Shown: positions 46,248-58,800 of the stretch, one piece after another
How the letters are laid out: every line of letters starts with the position of its first letter
How positions within the stretch are numbered: the first letter of the stretch is position 1
NCBI RefSeq assembly: GCF_905475465.1
Contig: NC_062235.1
Coordinates: 6,892,001 to 6,956,000 of the forward strand
From: Pieris napi
Taxonomy: Eukaryota > Arthropoda > Insecta > Lepidoptera > Pieridae
Length of the DNA: 64,000 bases
Reading direction: 5' to 3'
Position numbers and translations under genes: made by a program
Notes under the pieces: generated by a model
What the model saw: only the letters and a program-made list of their open reading frames with translations
Databases searched by the model: none
What the model was told of the DNA's origin: nothing

Positions 46248-46485
46248 TAGGGATGTGACATTCTGCATAAAAAATCGATTTTTCCAATCGGATTCAATGT
46301 ATCGCATTGTAAACATCGATGTATATCGAATATCCCTAATAGTTCGAGGTCATAATGTCGGGAGGTGGCAGATGAAAAATCGACTATGATTGATTTGCAA
46401 TCATAAAAATATTCGATTATTTTAAATACAAAAATCGCGTACAAAAATCGATTTTTTTAATAATCGATTATTTTTTCACACCCTT
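46248..46485. mobile_element. hAT-like MITE with 8-bp target duplication
   Basis: GCGCACAC flanks both sides (46240-46247, 46486-46493). Ends are TAGGGATGTGA and the inverse of AAGGGTGTGA. The 238-bp body is filled with ATCGATTTTT/AATCGATTATT words. It lies 143 bp upstream of the MADF-BESS start codon. Confidence 0.85.
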
Positions 46486-46574
46486 GCGCACACAAGTGCA
46501 CAATTTGTTATTGTTCGCTTGAGTGTGTCGAGTGCCGACCAAAACAAACATTTGTGCTGTACGCTGTGCAACAC

Positions 46575-46606
46575 TGTGCAGTGTGCAGTGTGCAGTGTGC
46601 CGTGCA
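46575..46606. repeat. Short tandem repeat of GTGTGCA
   Basis: Three to four copies of a 7-bp unit in a GT-rich stretch upstream of the hAT MITE. Confidence 0.6.
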
Positions 46607-48799
46607 GTTCAGGGGGCTTAGTCAAGATGCCTTAACAGTAAACACTAGCATACATTATGTGGAAAGTAGAAAACTAAATTTGTATGAAAATCACAGTTCG
46701 TGTCACAGTCGGTAGCCTTGGCCCTAAAGGCATGAGTTGGGATACAATAAGCGACACCATGATAGTGCTACGAAAAGACAATATTAAAATATTCCGGCAG
46801 TGTAGAAAATCTATCTAGCTATCAACATCTTTGATGGCTACCGTTTTATCGAAAAGTATTTTTTATGTTATTAAATAATTTTCATTTTAATTTTATCTGT
46901 TCGTTAATAACGTTCTCGTAAAATTTTAATGATCTAAACTAATTAATATTTTTTAAGTTAATTGTTTTAGTTTTTGTTTATATTTAAACAATAATTTAGA
47001 ATGGAATCTATGCGATGATAACTTAATAGACACAGAAAAATATGAAAATATCAAGCAAGCAAATTACAAGGTACAAGTAAATATTTATATTTTCTTTCTA
47101 TTCCATTAAGCTATAGTTTTATGAAATTCTTAAATCCTTGTTGTATTGAATATCGTTTATTGATATTTATATAAGTATTGTACCTATGTACAAAATTGAA
47201 AAAATACATTATGTAACTTGTAAGTTAAAAATAAGTTTGTTGTAAATTTAATATACCAATACCATATACCATTTAAATGTATTTCCTATAAAGATACGTA
47301 AGTGAAATGGTGGTACATTTCTATATCAGATCACAGATTTGAAAGTCTGAAAGATCACTAATAAACTTAATTAAAAGTTCTAAATAGGTATATTAGAAGC
47401 TAATGATATAATATTGATATAAATTTAACAAATAAAGTGTATGCTTCATAAACTTTGGAAATATAAAATCTAGTCAACAATACTTTAGAAGTTTATTGTA
47501 ATATTGTTAATGAATGAGAAGTTTAATTCTAGCCCCTTAAGAATTACTCACATTGTTTTGGTATTAAAAACTTTAATTGACAATAAGCTGTAAAGCGACA
47601 AGTTAAGTCTATTTTTATGTTTAGAATAAAGTAAAGAGTTAGGTACTATAGTAGGTGTGCATGAATTTTACAAATTTCATTTACAAACTTTTAATATTAA
47701 AGTTACCTACTGAAAAAGCATTTGTTTTCTATTTGATCAAAGTACTAACAAAAGAAATATTTTCTTTTCAGAAAAAGAGAAGATAATAAGATAACTAAAA
47801 GTATTAATATGAACCACCAATGGAATGAAATTTATGTATTTATAAAAGTGTTATGAACCTGAAATTGAATTTGATAATGAGGAATCATGTATTTGATTAG
47901 GTAGGTATATATGAGGGACATTGTATTTTATGAATAATGTTAAAAAAATAAGAGGAGTGGAGTAAGAAATAATGGTTGGTTAAGTAACATTACCTCAAGA
48001 ACAGAAACTATGTTCTTCCTAAAATTTTACTTCATAAGTTTGGCAGTTTTAAGAATGAGATATTTATTACAAAAATTTTTTGGGAAGAATTATATCTTTA
48101 CAATACCTAACTATTATTATTTACAATCACTATTCTTTAAATGGCCCAGGATGTATCTTATCCAATGAACTGGAGAGCTTTTTCTATGTTATCATATGCG
48201 CTGTATATTACCTAACAAAGTACCTTAACAATTTTATGAAATCATCACAACATCTGTCGTTACATTTTATGTATTGGCTTTTTTTAATAGAACAAAATGC
48301 ATACGAAATAAGTTTTGTCGCTGCCCATTATCTCTTACGTTTATTAGTTACCTAATTATAATTTTTCGGTTTTTAACTTCATATATAAAAATGAATACAT
48401 CTGTATTAATAATGCACCTGTGTGTGTGTATTTTAGAAGTAATAATTCTATTTTGTAATAAGTAATTATACTTGCTAATTTTCCTATTTACACAATTTTT
48501 TGTTTTAGAGGCATGTTTGTTCCTTAACATATTGTATAAATTAAGGAACAAATGTGAAAAAACCTTATTTTAATAAAAAATAACTATTAATGAAACATCT
48601 TTTATTTTACTACCTATATGTTTAACATAAATCAATTCCTAACTATCAGTAGTATCATATTATATGCATTGGATACAATACAATATTTAATTTTGTTTGT
48701 TTCACCTGAATATTGATACCAATATTGTCTAACTATACAGTTAAAAGGGTAATGTTACTTCAATGGCTTTTCGTACTCTAAACAAGATAATAGTAAATA

Positions 48800-49260
48800 C
48801 AGTCTACTCTCGATAATTTGACACTCGTTAATTTGAATCTCTCGATAATTTGAAAAAAAAATCCGTTCCCTTGAAAAATACTCGATAAATTGAATAAAAT
48901 CAATGATAATTGGTCCCTTCGGTAATTTGAAGTTGAAAAAGTATTATCTTGCTCGCCAACATGCGATAATTTGAAATTCGGTCTTCCCTACTCTCTATAA
49001 TTTGAAGCGTTTATCATGCACAGACTTGTCAATTGTTTACATAAATGAGGTTTGTGTCAAAAATTTGTGAATAATTGTTATAATAATTGTTAATACATAA
49101 TAAGAATATAGAAATAATAAGTAACAAATTTTGATCAAATTCTTATTTCCTTCAGTCGCCCCTCCCCCTCGTGGTTATTCAAACACTTGTTATTTTGAAC
49201 TCTTGATAATTTGAAATTTATATCTGGTCCCTAGAGTTTCAAATTATCGAGAGTCGACTG
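48800..49260. mobile_element. Pogo/Tigger-like MITE, 461 bp
   Basis: TA flanks both ends (48798-48799, 49261-49262). Ends are CAGTCTACTCTCGATAATTT and the inverse of CAGTCGACTCTCGATAATTT, the typical pogo/Tigger terminal motif. The word GATAATTTGAA or a close variant recurs about eight times inside. No transposase remains. Confidence 0.85.
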
Positions 49261-50240
49261 TAAATGCAATTGCCAAAAATAAAACTATCAAATACCTAAT
49301 ATACAATTTTTATTAATTCCTTACTTAAACAAGTTTTGCATTCACATATAAACTATTAGCAAGTTCAATTCACATTAAACTATTAGGTATAAGTTAATAT
49401 TATCAAAAACAAAAGTTCATTGATAATATTAACTTATAATCAGTATGAATATTTTATTTATAGGTATCTTGAATGTTGGAGCACCAATATCAAATCATAC
49501 CAGACCAGGTTTTTATTTTATATTCTTTATTAATCCCTTTTTTCCATTTAATTTTAAGTGAGAATAAACATAGACAATTCAAACTAGTAGCAAATAACTA
49601 ACTGGATTTTATCAACTTCTAATCAATTTTCTCTTAACTCTTTATTTATCAAATATCAATCTGCAGCACTACCATCTCTATTGTTTCTTCAAAGCGGTAA
49701 CAAAATATGTTGCTTCTTAGTTTTGCAGATTACTTAGTTGCTGTGAGATCAAATTCAAAAAGTATGAGTAGGTAGGTACCTATTCATTATTGTATATCGC
49801 GATCTTGCAGCTTCAAAATATTTTATTTATTTATAACCTTAAATTTCTGAGATAACATGAAACAAACCATAGTTAATTTTAACATCAATTTAAATTCATA
49901 CATTATGCCACTTGTACTTTTCCATAAATTCCACTAAAATTATTCCGATCTTGCTCGCATTCTTATGTCTTCTTTGCAGCTTGCTATTGCAAATTTAAAA
50001 TAATATTGTAAAGTTTTAACTTTTATTAGGTTTATATGTGTGACTATAATGTATTTCACATTTTATACAGAGACAATATGACGGAATAATGCTATGAACA
50101 GCAGCTCGGTACTACGCTGTCAACTTTGTGGTAGTGTACTGTGTAGTAACATGAGGGTGAGACATGTAACATGTTTGATGTTACTACCTAGTACCTACAC
50201 ATGGCTGCGAAGTGCGAACGAAGCAACAAAAGCTGTAGAG

Positions 50241-50304
50241 TATATAGAGTACTTATAACCAACTTATAACCAACGTATATAGAGTACTTATAACCAACCA
50301 ACCA
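50241..50304. repeat. Direct repeat of a 23-bp unit
   Basis: TATATAGAGTACTTATAACC occurs at 50241 and again at 50276, with a partial TTATAACCAAC between and after. Twelve bases before the MITE at 50316. Confidence 0.7.
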
Positions 50305-50315
50305 GTATACATAAT

Positions 50316-50476
50316 GGCCGATTTACATTATCTTAGTGTTTAGGAGAGTGCTTTAGGATAGTACTTTAGTTGAAACATGTAAACGCTACTTGCTTTAGTA
50401 AACGCTACGCTAAAGAACTTGCCTTTCAAGTTGTACTAAAGCACTCTCCTAAACACTAAGATAATGTAAATCGGCC
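50316..50476. mobile_element. 161-bp MITE, copy 1 (41-bp perfect inverted repeats)
   Basis: Begins GGCCGATTTACATTATCTTA and ends with the exact inverse; the arms match for 41 bp. The copy at 55911-56071 has the same length and I find no base difference between them. Superfamily is unclear and no duplication was fixed. Confidence 0.88.
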
Positions 50477-51659
50477 CTTATACATATACTTGACTATCTA
50501 CTTGTAATTGTTCGCGAATATTCTTTTTGGGCTTTAGGAAGCACTTAAATTTGATAAAAATAAAAGGAGTGGCGTGCCAAATTCCAATCTTGTAATAAGT
50601 TATCGTTTGGCCTAATTGTTGTTCTGTTTATTTTGCTACTAAATAAATATGAGTTAATTCGACGTTCCTAATCTTTCATTAAATTATTTAGCTACCGTAT
50701 GCCAAGTATTTTCGGGCTTGGTTTTAGGAGATTGAAAGGAATAGATACAATACAAACATACTCTTAAGCATTTTAGTCTTTATCTTCTGTATCAGTTTCA
50801 TTGATAAATTTCCTTCTATCGACAAACATCGATTTTTAAGAACTCATCACGATTTCTGTTTTAATTTGGCTTAAAGTAGGTACTTACAGCCGGTGTATAT
50901 ATGTATTAGTAAAAAAGTATTTTAAATGTATATTAAGTTTTTATATATCTTAAATATATATCTAAAACATAATCAGAAAGAAGAAATAAGAAATAAAAAG
51001 AATCTTTTAATTTTTATTAAATTTATCAGTAGGTTAGTTAGTGCAGCTGATAGAGAGTTTTTAAATTTGGAATATTTATTATTGTATTTAGGTAATAGTA
51101 AATTAATAAAAAAATTGTTTGTAAAGTAGTTTTCATTCAATAATCCTAGCTGCGCTTTCTCTTGTAGAGGTATAAATTTAAAAAAATCAAATAGCTTCTT
51201 GTAGTCCTCTTTTTATTGTGATTTTAATTTCTTTGGAGCTATGTAATCAAAGGCTCCTTCAAGAAAAGAGCGTACCAATTCTTAAGGCCAGAGGAGAGAG
51301 CATCCATATATCCGTATATCAAATAACGTCATCATATTAGAAATCGTGGTTAGCGGAAAACTAAATAATACTACCGAAAATCAAAAATACCTAACCTAAC
51401 GTCAAGGTAAGGCGGGTGGTACTGGGCAGCGGGCCCCGACTCGTCCATAAATATTATGAGGATATTTCCGGAGAAGTTGTCGCCGGGGCTCGACGCGAGA
51501 CGCCAACCCTTTAGTTAATTAAGTCCCTTTTTAGGAAAGGGGAGATTTCGACACTCCCCTGCTGCTTAGCTTCTCGGTCACACGGCCTGATAGGCTATGA
51601 TGTAGGGCTCCCTGTTTATAAAAAAACCTTACATTGTGTTAGGAACATTGCAAGTGATG

Positions 51660-51838
51660 TATATGTCACCGTAAAATTATAAATACCGTTAGATTGTACT
51701 CTATCTCGCGAGATTGTGAACTGTCGAACTATTGTGAACCTCAACGTACTGCTTACAATTTAACGTATTATTATTCGGTAGATTGTACTCTACAATTGTA
51801 AATATCTAACGGTATTTACAATTTTATGGTGACATATA
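51660..51838. mobile_element. About 180-bp MITE with TATATGTCACC ends
   Basis: TATATGTCACCGTAAAATTA at the left and the inverse of TATATGTCACCATAAAATTG at the right, with the arms matching about 35 bp through TACCGTTAGAT. The word AGATTGTACTCTA occurs twice inside. Confidence 0.75.
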
Positions 51839-51996
51839 TACCGTTGCCCATGATTTAACCCGCGTTAATTCAGGGTAACGTAATATAATCTTGCCTTGAT
51901 CAATAAATGGACAATCGAAGGTAAAAATAATGGTACATTTCGAACCAGCAGTTCCTGAAACGAGCGCGTGCAATAAAAACACTCTTTAGCATTATA

Positions 51997-52100
51997 ATTC
52001 TCGTCCGATCACCGAAGTTAAGCAACGTCAGGCGAGTCAGTAACGTCAGTACTTGGATGGGTGACCGCCTGGGAACACCTCGTGGTGATGGCTTTTTTTT
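51997..52100 (+). pseudogene. Truncated 5S rRNA-like sequence
   Basis: From TTCTCGTCCGATCACCGAAG through the internal control region (AGTTAAGCAACGTC; GGATGGGTGACCGCCTGGGA) to a T-run terminator at about 52093-52100, this is the last two thirds of 5S rRNA. The first third is missing, and the middle has changes (GTCAGGCGAGTCAGTAACGT) that break the normal stem. It is a relic or a 5S-derived SINE head, not a working gene. Confidence 0.85.
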
Positions 52101-52842
52101 CGTAGCGATAAGAATTGAAAATTATTTTTGGAATCACTTAAATAAATTGGTCGTAGTAAACGTACACCAGAATCCCTGTATTATATTATTTAAAAATATT
52201 CATTATAATAAATAATGTTTCAGGAAAATGTCATGAAATTCTGCGAACTCTAAAATTAGTGAACTAATATCACAACGAGAACAGCTTATACAAGGAGATG
52301 AACCCGATTAGACTGAATTACAACATCGGAACCACGAAATACGAAATATGATTATTAATAATTTGTGCCACTTAATTTATATTTAGGTTACTTTTCTATT
52401 TAATCGCTGCGTAGCATAACGACATCATATTTCTTCCTCTTTTAGATTCCTAGTCTCTTAAAACTTTAATAGACGATGAAATATAAGATTGGTGTCGAGA
52501 AAATCTATCATACTGTTATGATACCAATCGAAAGGAACTTCGTTCCATCCGGGTGTCCCTTGACATCTCTCAGTTTTTTTATATATATTTCGTCAAGTCA
52601 TTTTTGGTAAACTATTCTGGCCCGTATACCAATAAATAAAACAAAGATTTAACTGGTTTCCCTATAGGTATCCTTTGTTAACTTCATTACAATGGAACTT
52701 GTTTTAATTAAGGTAATAAAATTTTGTACATAGATAAAGGGACATAATATAAGCTTTTTGTAGGAAATTTTCTACATTTTTGACCGTACTTATTCTAGAG
52801 GTGACTTTTGTTCTACGAATCTTAAAACTTAATCCATAATTA

Positions 52843-55800
52843 TTAGTCTACAGCTTCATAAACTCTTATACAAGTTCCGTCCCATCCGTCGGCGGTCGTA
52901 ATCTGAAAAATAAATACATTATTTTAAAAATAGAATTAATTAAAATTTGTTTTGGAAGCATTCCTAAACTGAAAACTGTTTTGAAACTGGCTGGAGATAT
53001 TACAAGGGTGTGTGCGCAGACAGTTAAATATCTATAAAATAAAAAATAAAATTTTGGGGTGGAGACCCCTAATCACTTAGACGTTTGAAAGATAGATAGT
53101 AGCCGATTCTCAGACTTACTGAATATGCATTAAACATTTCATAAGAGTCGAGCCGTTTCGGAGGAGTATGGGAACGAACATAGTGACACGAGAAATTTAT
53201 ATACATATATAGAGATTGGACAGATGTTTACGACACGCGGGAGGAAAACTGAAATACAAAACGACAGCACGTTTCGTTTGATTGTGATTGGTCAGAAGGA
53301 TCTCCAGTCACAAGCGCGTGGACATGCCACATGAAACGTCACATTACCTCCAAATATCCAATCACAATCTAACCACAGTACCATTCTTTGTTTTACATTC
53401 TCGCCTCCAGTTTTGTAAGTTTGTAGTTACCCCTAAATAAATAAAGCAAGCTCTCGAATGTTACTTGTGTATTTCATATATTATAAATATAAGAGTAGTT
53501 GAGTTAGTTTAGTTTAATCAATTAAATTTAACTTACTACAGTTAGGGTACTGTCAGTGAATTCTCTTATATGTTTCGATTTCTTTCCACTTGGATCCTTC
53601 TGGATTTGTATTAATTTGTTCCCTTCTATTGACATCTCTGATTTGACCTGAAATGTGTAATTTTTACTGTTACTCTTGTGATTTTATCGATCAAGAATCA
53701 CTTTAAATGCTAATACGCAGTTATGTTTATCTCCAAGTCCTTAGATTTAGTTCAAGTGATAATATAATTTCGACTTGGGGTCCTTCAAGAAAAAGGGGTA
53801 CCAATTCTTAAAAGGCTGGCAACGCACTCGCGAGCTCTCTGGCATTGAGTGTCCATGGGTGATATCATTTAACGTCAGGTCAAATAGCCACCTGCCTGTT
53901 TGCCCCCTGTTCTATATAATAATAATTCTTGTGGTTTAGAAGGTTCGTGATGTGACTTACCTATTTAAGTTGAAAAATAAAACTTTAAATCGAATCGTAT
54001 ATTAGTACCTGATTGTCCATTTAATTTGACAAAACTTTACTAAATAGTGACGCGTACAACAAAAAATATCTCCTATCTTAAATTTTTTACTATCAATTAT
54101 TGTTAATGCAATTTATACAATATTTATACAAAACATTCTCAGAATCGTCAATACAAATTGTTATATTATTATTAGGATTGACACCTGAGTACGACGCATG
54201 GCGATGGCTGGCTATGCGTCATACTCGTGAACGGGTGCTACTTGTGGTGACTGGTCGTACTTGAATTCGTGTATGCGGTGATATTAGTTATTTCGACTAT
54301 ATGTTTGCGTGTTGTTCCCACGAGAATGTAAGTGCGTGCTCCTATTTCACCATGCCTCCTGCTGATAGAGGACAAGTCTTTGTTTTTAATTTATGTTATT
54401 ATTATTAATTACTTAAGATGTCATGTGGAACATGGTGTAATGGTTGCAGCTCCTTACAAACGTTGTGTAAAAAAAAACATGGCGATTAGAAAGAGTGGCG
54501 GAGAGTTTATTGCCAGTTCTTCTCTTCCGTTCTACGCCCTTGATTTGAGAACTGGCACTAAATGTAAAGTTAGAAGCTTTTTATATACATTTCTTTTTTT
54601 TGACGATCATAAGTGCACATTGTGTTACATATATGATTAAATGATTTTTGAATTTTGTACAATATGTACTTCACTGCTGTATAGAACGAAATTAAGAAAA
54701 CGTTTAATTAAGTGTGTTTTTTAATCTCCCAGAACCGAAGACCCAGGGCATGCAACTGTACCACACGGAATAGTAAAGTACTTATTTACTTTCCTATCAC
54801 TATTAAAATAAGATTATTTCATGTTCATTTTACATACAAAATAAACTCTTAAATACCGGCATAATATCACTAGCCTTCTTCGCCTATTCAGTTACTTCAG
54901 TTACCTTAACACCATCAGGTCTGTCTCCTTCATACTCTTCGTTCAATCTGAAGGTAGTCGTGACTTTTCTTATCGAAGTTGTGTGTGTCAGAGTGTAGGA
55001 ACCATCTTCATTCTTCGTTAGTTCAGTAACTGGTGATACAGACATCACCAGCTTCCTGGATAATAGGCCGATGCCTGGAAATGCAAGTTTACCATTAATA
55101 TAGAGAAAAAGAGATTTTTAGGTACTTATACGGTTCTATTAAATAATTTATATTTATAATAATTTAAATAGTTAATGATCCACTGGCTCCTCTGATCATT
55201 AGTTAATTTTTATAGAGAAGTCGTTTCCACATAATGAGTCAAATTTAGCGCCTCAAATTTTCATTTTATCTTATTATTTATATCATACATAAAAAGTCCA
55301 TATTTTTATGATTAAAATATTTAGTTTTAATTTGAAACGGGAAAATAATTCAAATAATTGCATTTATTTTTGCTTATAAAGATTTTATTATTAATTCTTC
55401 ACTTTATTAGTTGAATTAACCTCTCGTGATAAACATCGACTTTTCTGATACAAGATTTACACCAGATTTTTGATTACTGAATACATAGACGGTCGATATT
55501 ATAATTATTAGATGGTATTTACAGTTAAATATTATAATTACCATACGGTTTAGCATAGGTTAAATTTTAAAACAATGTAAGAAACTATGCAACGCATAGT
55601 AAGCAATAATATGCATTTATTATTTCCAAAAGTTGTAATTGGTGTCGACAGATTAATGTAATTCGTTGAAAAAAGATTTGACTTATTGACCGACTTTTAT
55701 TTAAATATGTACGTGTAAATTTAATATGTTAATACACTACCTACGTCATTTTCACTTAAATGTGTGTATATTTTAATAGGGGTAAACATAGTGAATACTA

Positions 55801-58800
55801 AACTTTTTAAAGTTTTATTAAATTAAGTATAGTAAACCTAAATCTAAAAAGATTTGAACGCAGATGGTATAAAAACCTCATGGTACTCTGCCGGGTCTCA
55901 CTCGCTTAAAGGCCGATTTACATTATCTTAGTGTTTAGGAGAGTGCTTTAGGATAGTACTTTAGTTGAAACATGTAAACGCTACTTGCTTTAGTAAACGC
56001 TACGCTAAAGAACTTGCCTTTCAAGTTGTACTAAAGCACTCTCCTAAACACTAAGATAATGTAAATCGGCCCTTACGTTATGTCTTGGTTGACACCACAA
56101 AAATGTGCTTTTCATCTTATACTTATTACGTTATAAGGAAATCATAATTTAATTACCTTACAAATATTAGTTATAGATCTCTTTCATTTTAACCGCATGA
56201 CTATAATGATAACATTTTGTTTTTATAAGTTCAAATATATTAGTTTGTATGATTCTATGAGCGACCGGCTCATTAAAATCTGTTAAATATTATTTATCCT
56301 AGATCATTAATCTTCTAAAACTAATCAATCAACAATCAATCAAATAAATCTATTGAATTGTTGACTGTACTTAAGTTATATCTGAGATAATCCATAATAC
56401 ATATTAGATGTACCTATCTACTAACTTACGTTGAGACATAATATTTTTGTGAGTATTATTGAAGTATGAATTCGTAGAAATAACATTGTAATTAATGGTT
56501 CACTCCAGCTGGCATGTACCAAAGTAGCTCTTTACAAGCTATTTTCTGTGTTCTAGCCATTTTAGAGCTGGAAGTAGACTTACTTCTCCTTAGATATCAG
56601 GGTTTCAAGTTCTCATTCAGGAAGATCTCGGTGCCATTTTAGAAAAACGAACCGACGCCATTCAATTACACTTATTGTGAGCCAGTTATATACATACATA
56701 TACTTTATTTCCGGAAAATTTTCTTCTTAAAAAGCACAATCGCAACATAATATATCTACCATCAATGGTACGACAAATGATAAGACAGTGATAGTGATAT
56801 CATAATGATACAATTGTATTGGTACAAAGTTGTTGAAAACGACTACGGTGACATTGTGACCACCATTATCATACTATTGTAATATCAGACTCTGATAATA
56901 GCCATTTCAGTTAACTACTAAACCACAAGTCGTGTTTTTTTACTTTGCATCGAGTTTTCATTTTAAAACCAGTTTTAAATTTTTGTTTATATTGTCTGTA
57001 AAAAAATTAATATACACAAACATGAGTAATACGTATAAAAAGCATGGTTGTTTTTCTAAAAAAAATTATCCATCATGTTAAAAATGGCTGACTAATTTTA
57101 TTAAAACATTGATTGACAGGTGCCGCGAGCTCGACCAATTTTCGACATTTTATTTTTAATACCGACGCTATTTCCTTATTGATAAACGGCTACTTCTAGC
57201 TCCTGTTTTGATCGATGTTCTTATAAACTACGCTTTAACCATATTATGTCGAGTTGAGAGAATACTAAAAGTATGATTTATGTTTAAAAACTATACAAGA
57301 AACGTAGACTTAATTCAAAAAAGAGTGCTTGCGAAACCAGACAAATTGTGGAATGAAGAAACATTTTTTAATCGACAACAGAGCTGGTGCGGCTTGTGAA
57401 GCGGCTGAACAAGCTAAAGCATGTAAATACAGGGGTCTAGGCTCCGAATATGATTGTGTCCCATTCGGTGTCGAGACCCTTGGTCCTAGTTCTATAAGGC
57501 TTTTTAAAGAAATAGCAAAAAGGTTAGTCGACGTCACAGGAGACCGAAGAGCTGGCAGCTACCTCGGACAAAGATTTAGTCCAGCTATTCAAAGGGGGAA
57601 CTACCAGTATCTTCGGAATCCTGTCCAAATGGACTCCTTTAATAATATATTTTAGTTATTATATTTTAAGTTTCTGTTATTAATTATTTGATTTAAACTT
57701 ATATTTTATAATCTAAACTCAATAAATTTTACACGTCTCGTGATTCAACATGATATTTATTGTCTGATTATTGTGAATTAATGTATAAACGTCTGTAAAT
57801 AAGGTGGTTTTAGTTGAACATAGTGGAATAAGCATCAATATGTGTTAGCATAGCATAGCACTTTATAGCATGTTGTCGGCCTTGTTGTAAAAAATGTGAA
57901 TATTTTCCATTTTATTGAACATATTACTCGATAGGTATAATTGTCCATTATGCATGACCTCTATAGTAACCGGTTTATTGTTTTACGTAATTGCGTATTA
58001 ATTATACAAGACAACAGCACATTAAATGGCATATATGATTTATTTGTCTATTATAAAACGTAAATTAAGCGTGAAAGCGTAGCCATTTTCAGTTCCTTCG
58101 GCTATATCGGTTCGACTTTTCGGAGATTTTATTAAGCAATTATGAATTGCATTTTTGTTCCGATAAATATATTGCTTACAGTTTGAGTAGAAATTTCAAA
58201 ATATCTTTGTAATTCTAAATTGAAGTTTTTAATATGAAAATAATTTTAACTCGTGCTAGAATACTTTAAATTACCACTAAGCTAATTCACTCAATCAAAT
58301 TGTATAGGTATTAAATAATGAATGGATTTTGTTTAGTAAAAGAATAATTCATGGACACTAATAATTATTAAACAATAGTGGCATTTAATATAGTGTTAAT
58401 AAAAGAATTTAATATAATATATTTTATTTACTTTAAGTATCTTGACATTTTTTAGTGTTCATTAAATTAAATTAATTTACGCCTCATAAATCGGATCTGT
58501 TCGCACACTGTCTGCACGTGAACAGATTTTATATGTCTGCTAATAAACTCCTTAAAAATACAACCAAAAGGGACTAAAAGTACAAAATATTATGTTTATT
58601 TGAAATGGGCCTATTATAGTGAGGTTTTTATATTGAAAATTCCCAAAGATCATATGAACCTGATTTTTTGAAGTCGCTTATATCTACGGTAGACGTATGT
58701 TATAAAATCAAAATGTACATAAACTTAACTGTTAATTATTTTGTTTTTTTTTTAACTTTAAATTACGTGTTTTATTTATCACAGCAACCCTTCCGGACCA

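Larger units (their letters stand above)
46106..52842. other. Gene-poor intergenic stretch with MITEs and a 5S-like sequence
   Basis: 6.7 kb without a recognised gene on either strand. Contents are listed separately: hAT MITE, GTGTGCA repeats, pogo-like MITE, two other MITEs, a 23-bp direct repeat and a 5S rRNA-like relic. Open frames near 48080-48550 and 50926 have no coding character. Confidence 0.55.

Noticed and set aside
54332..54640. 102-codon frame on the + strand
   Set aside because: Covers the SINE copy; the matching frame at 20019 is disrupted, as expected for non-coding repeats.
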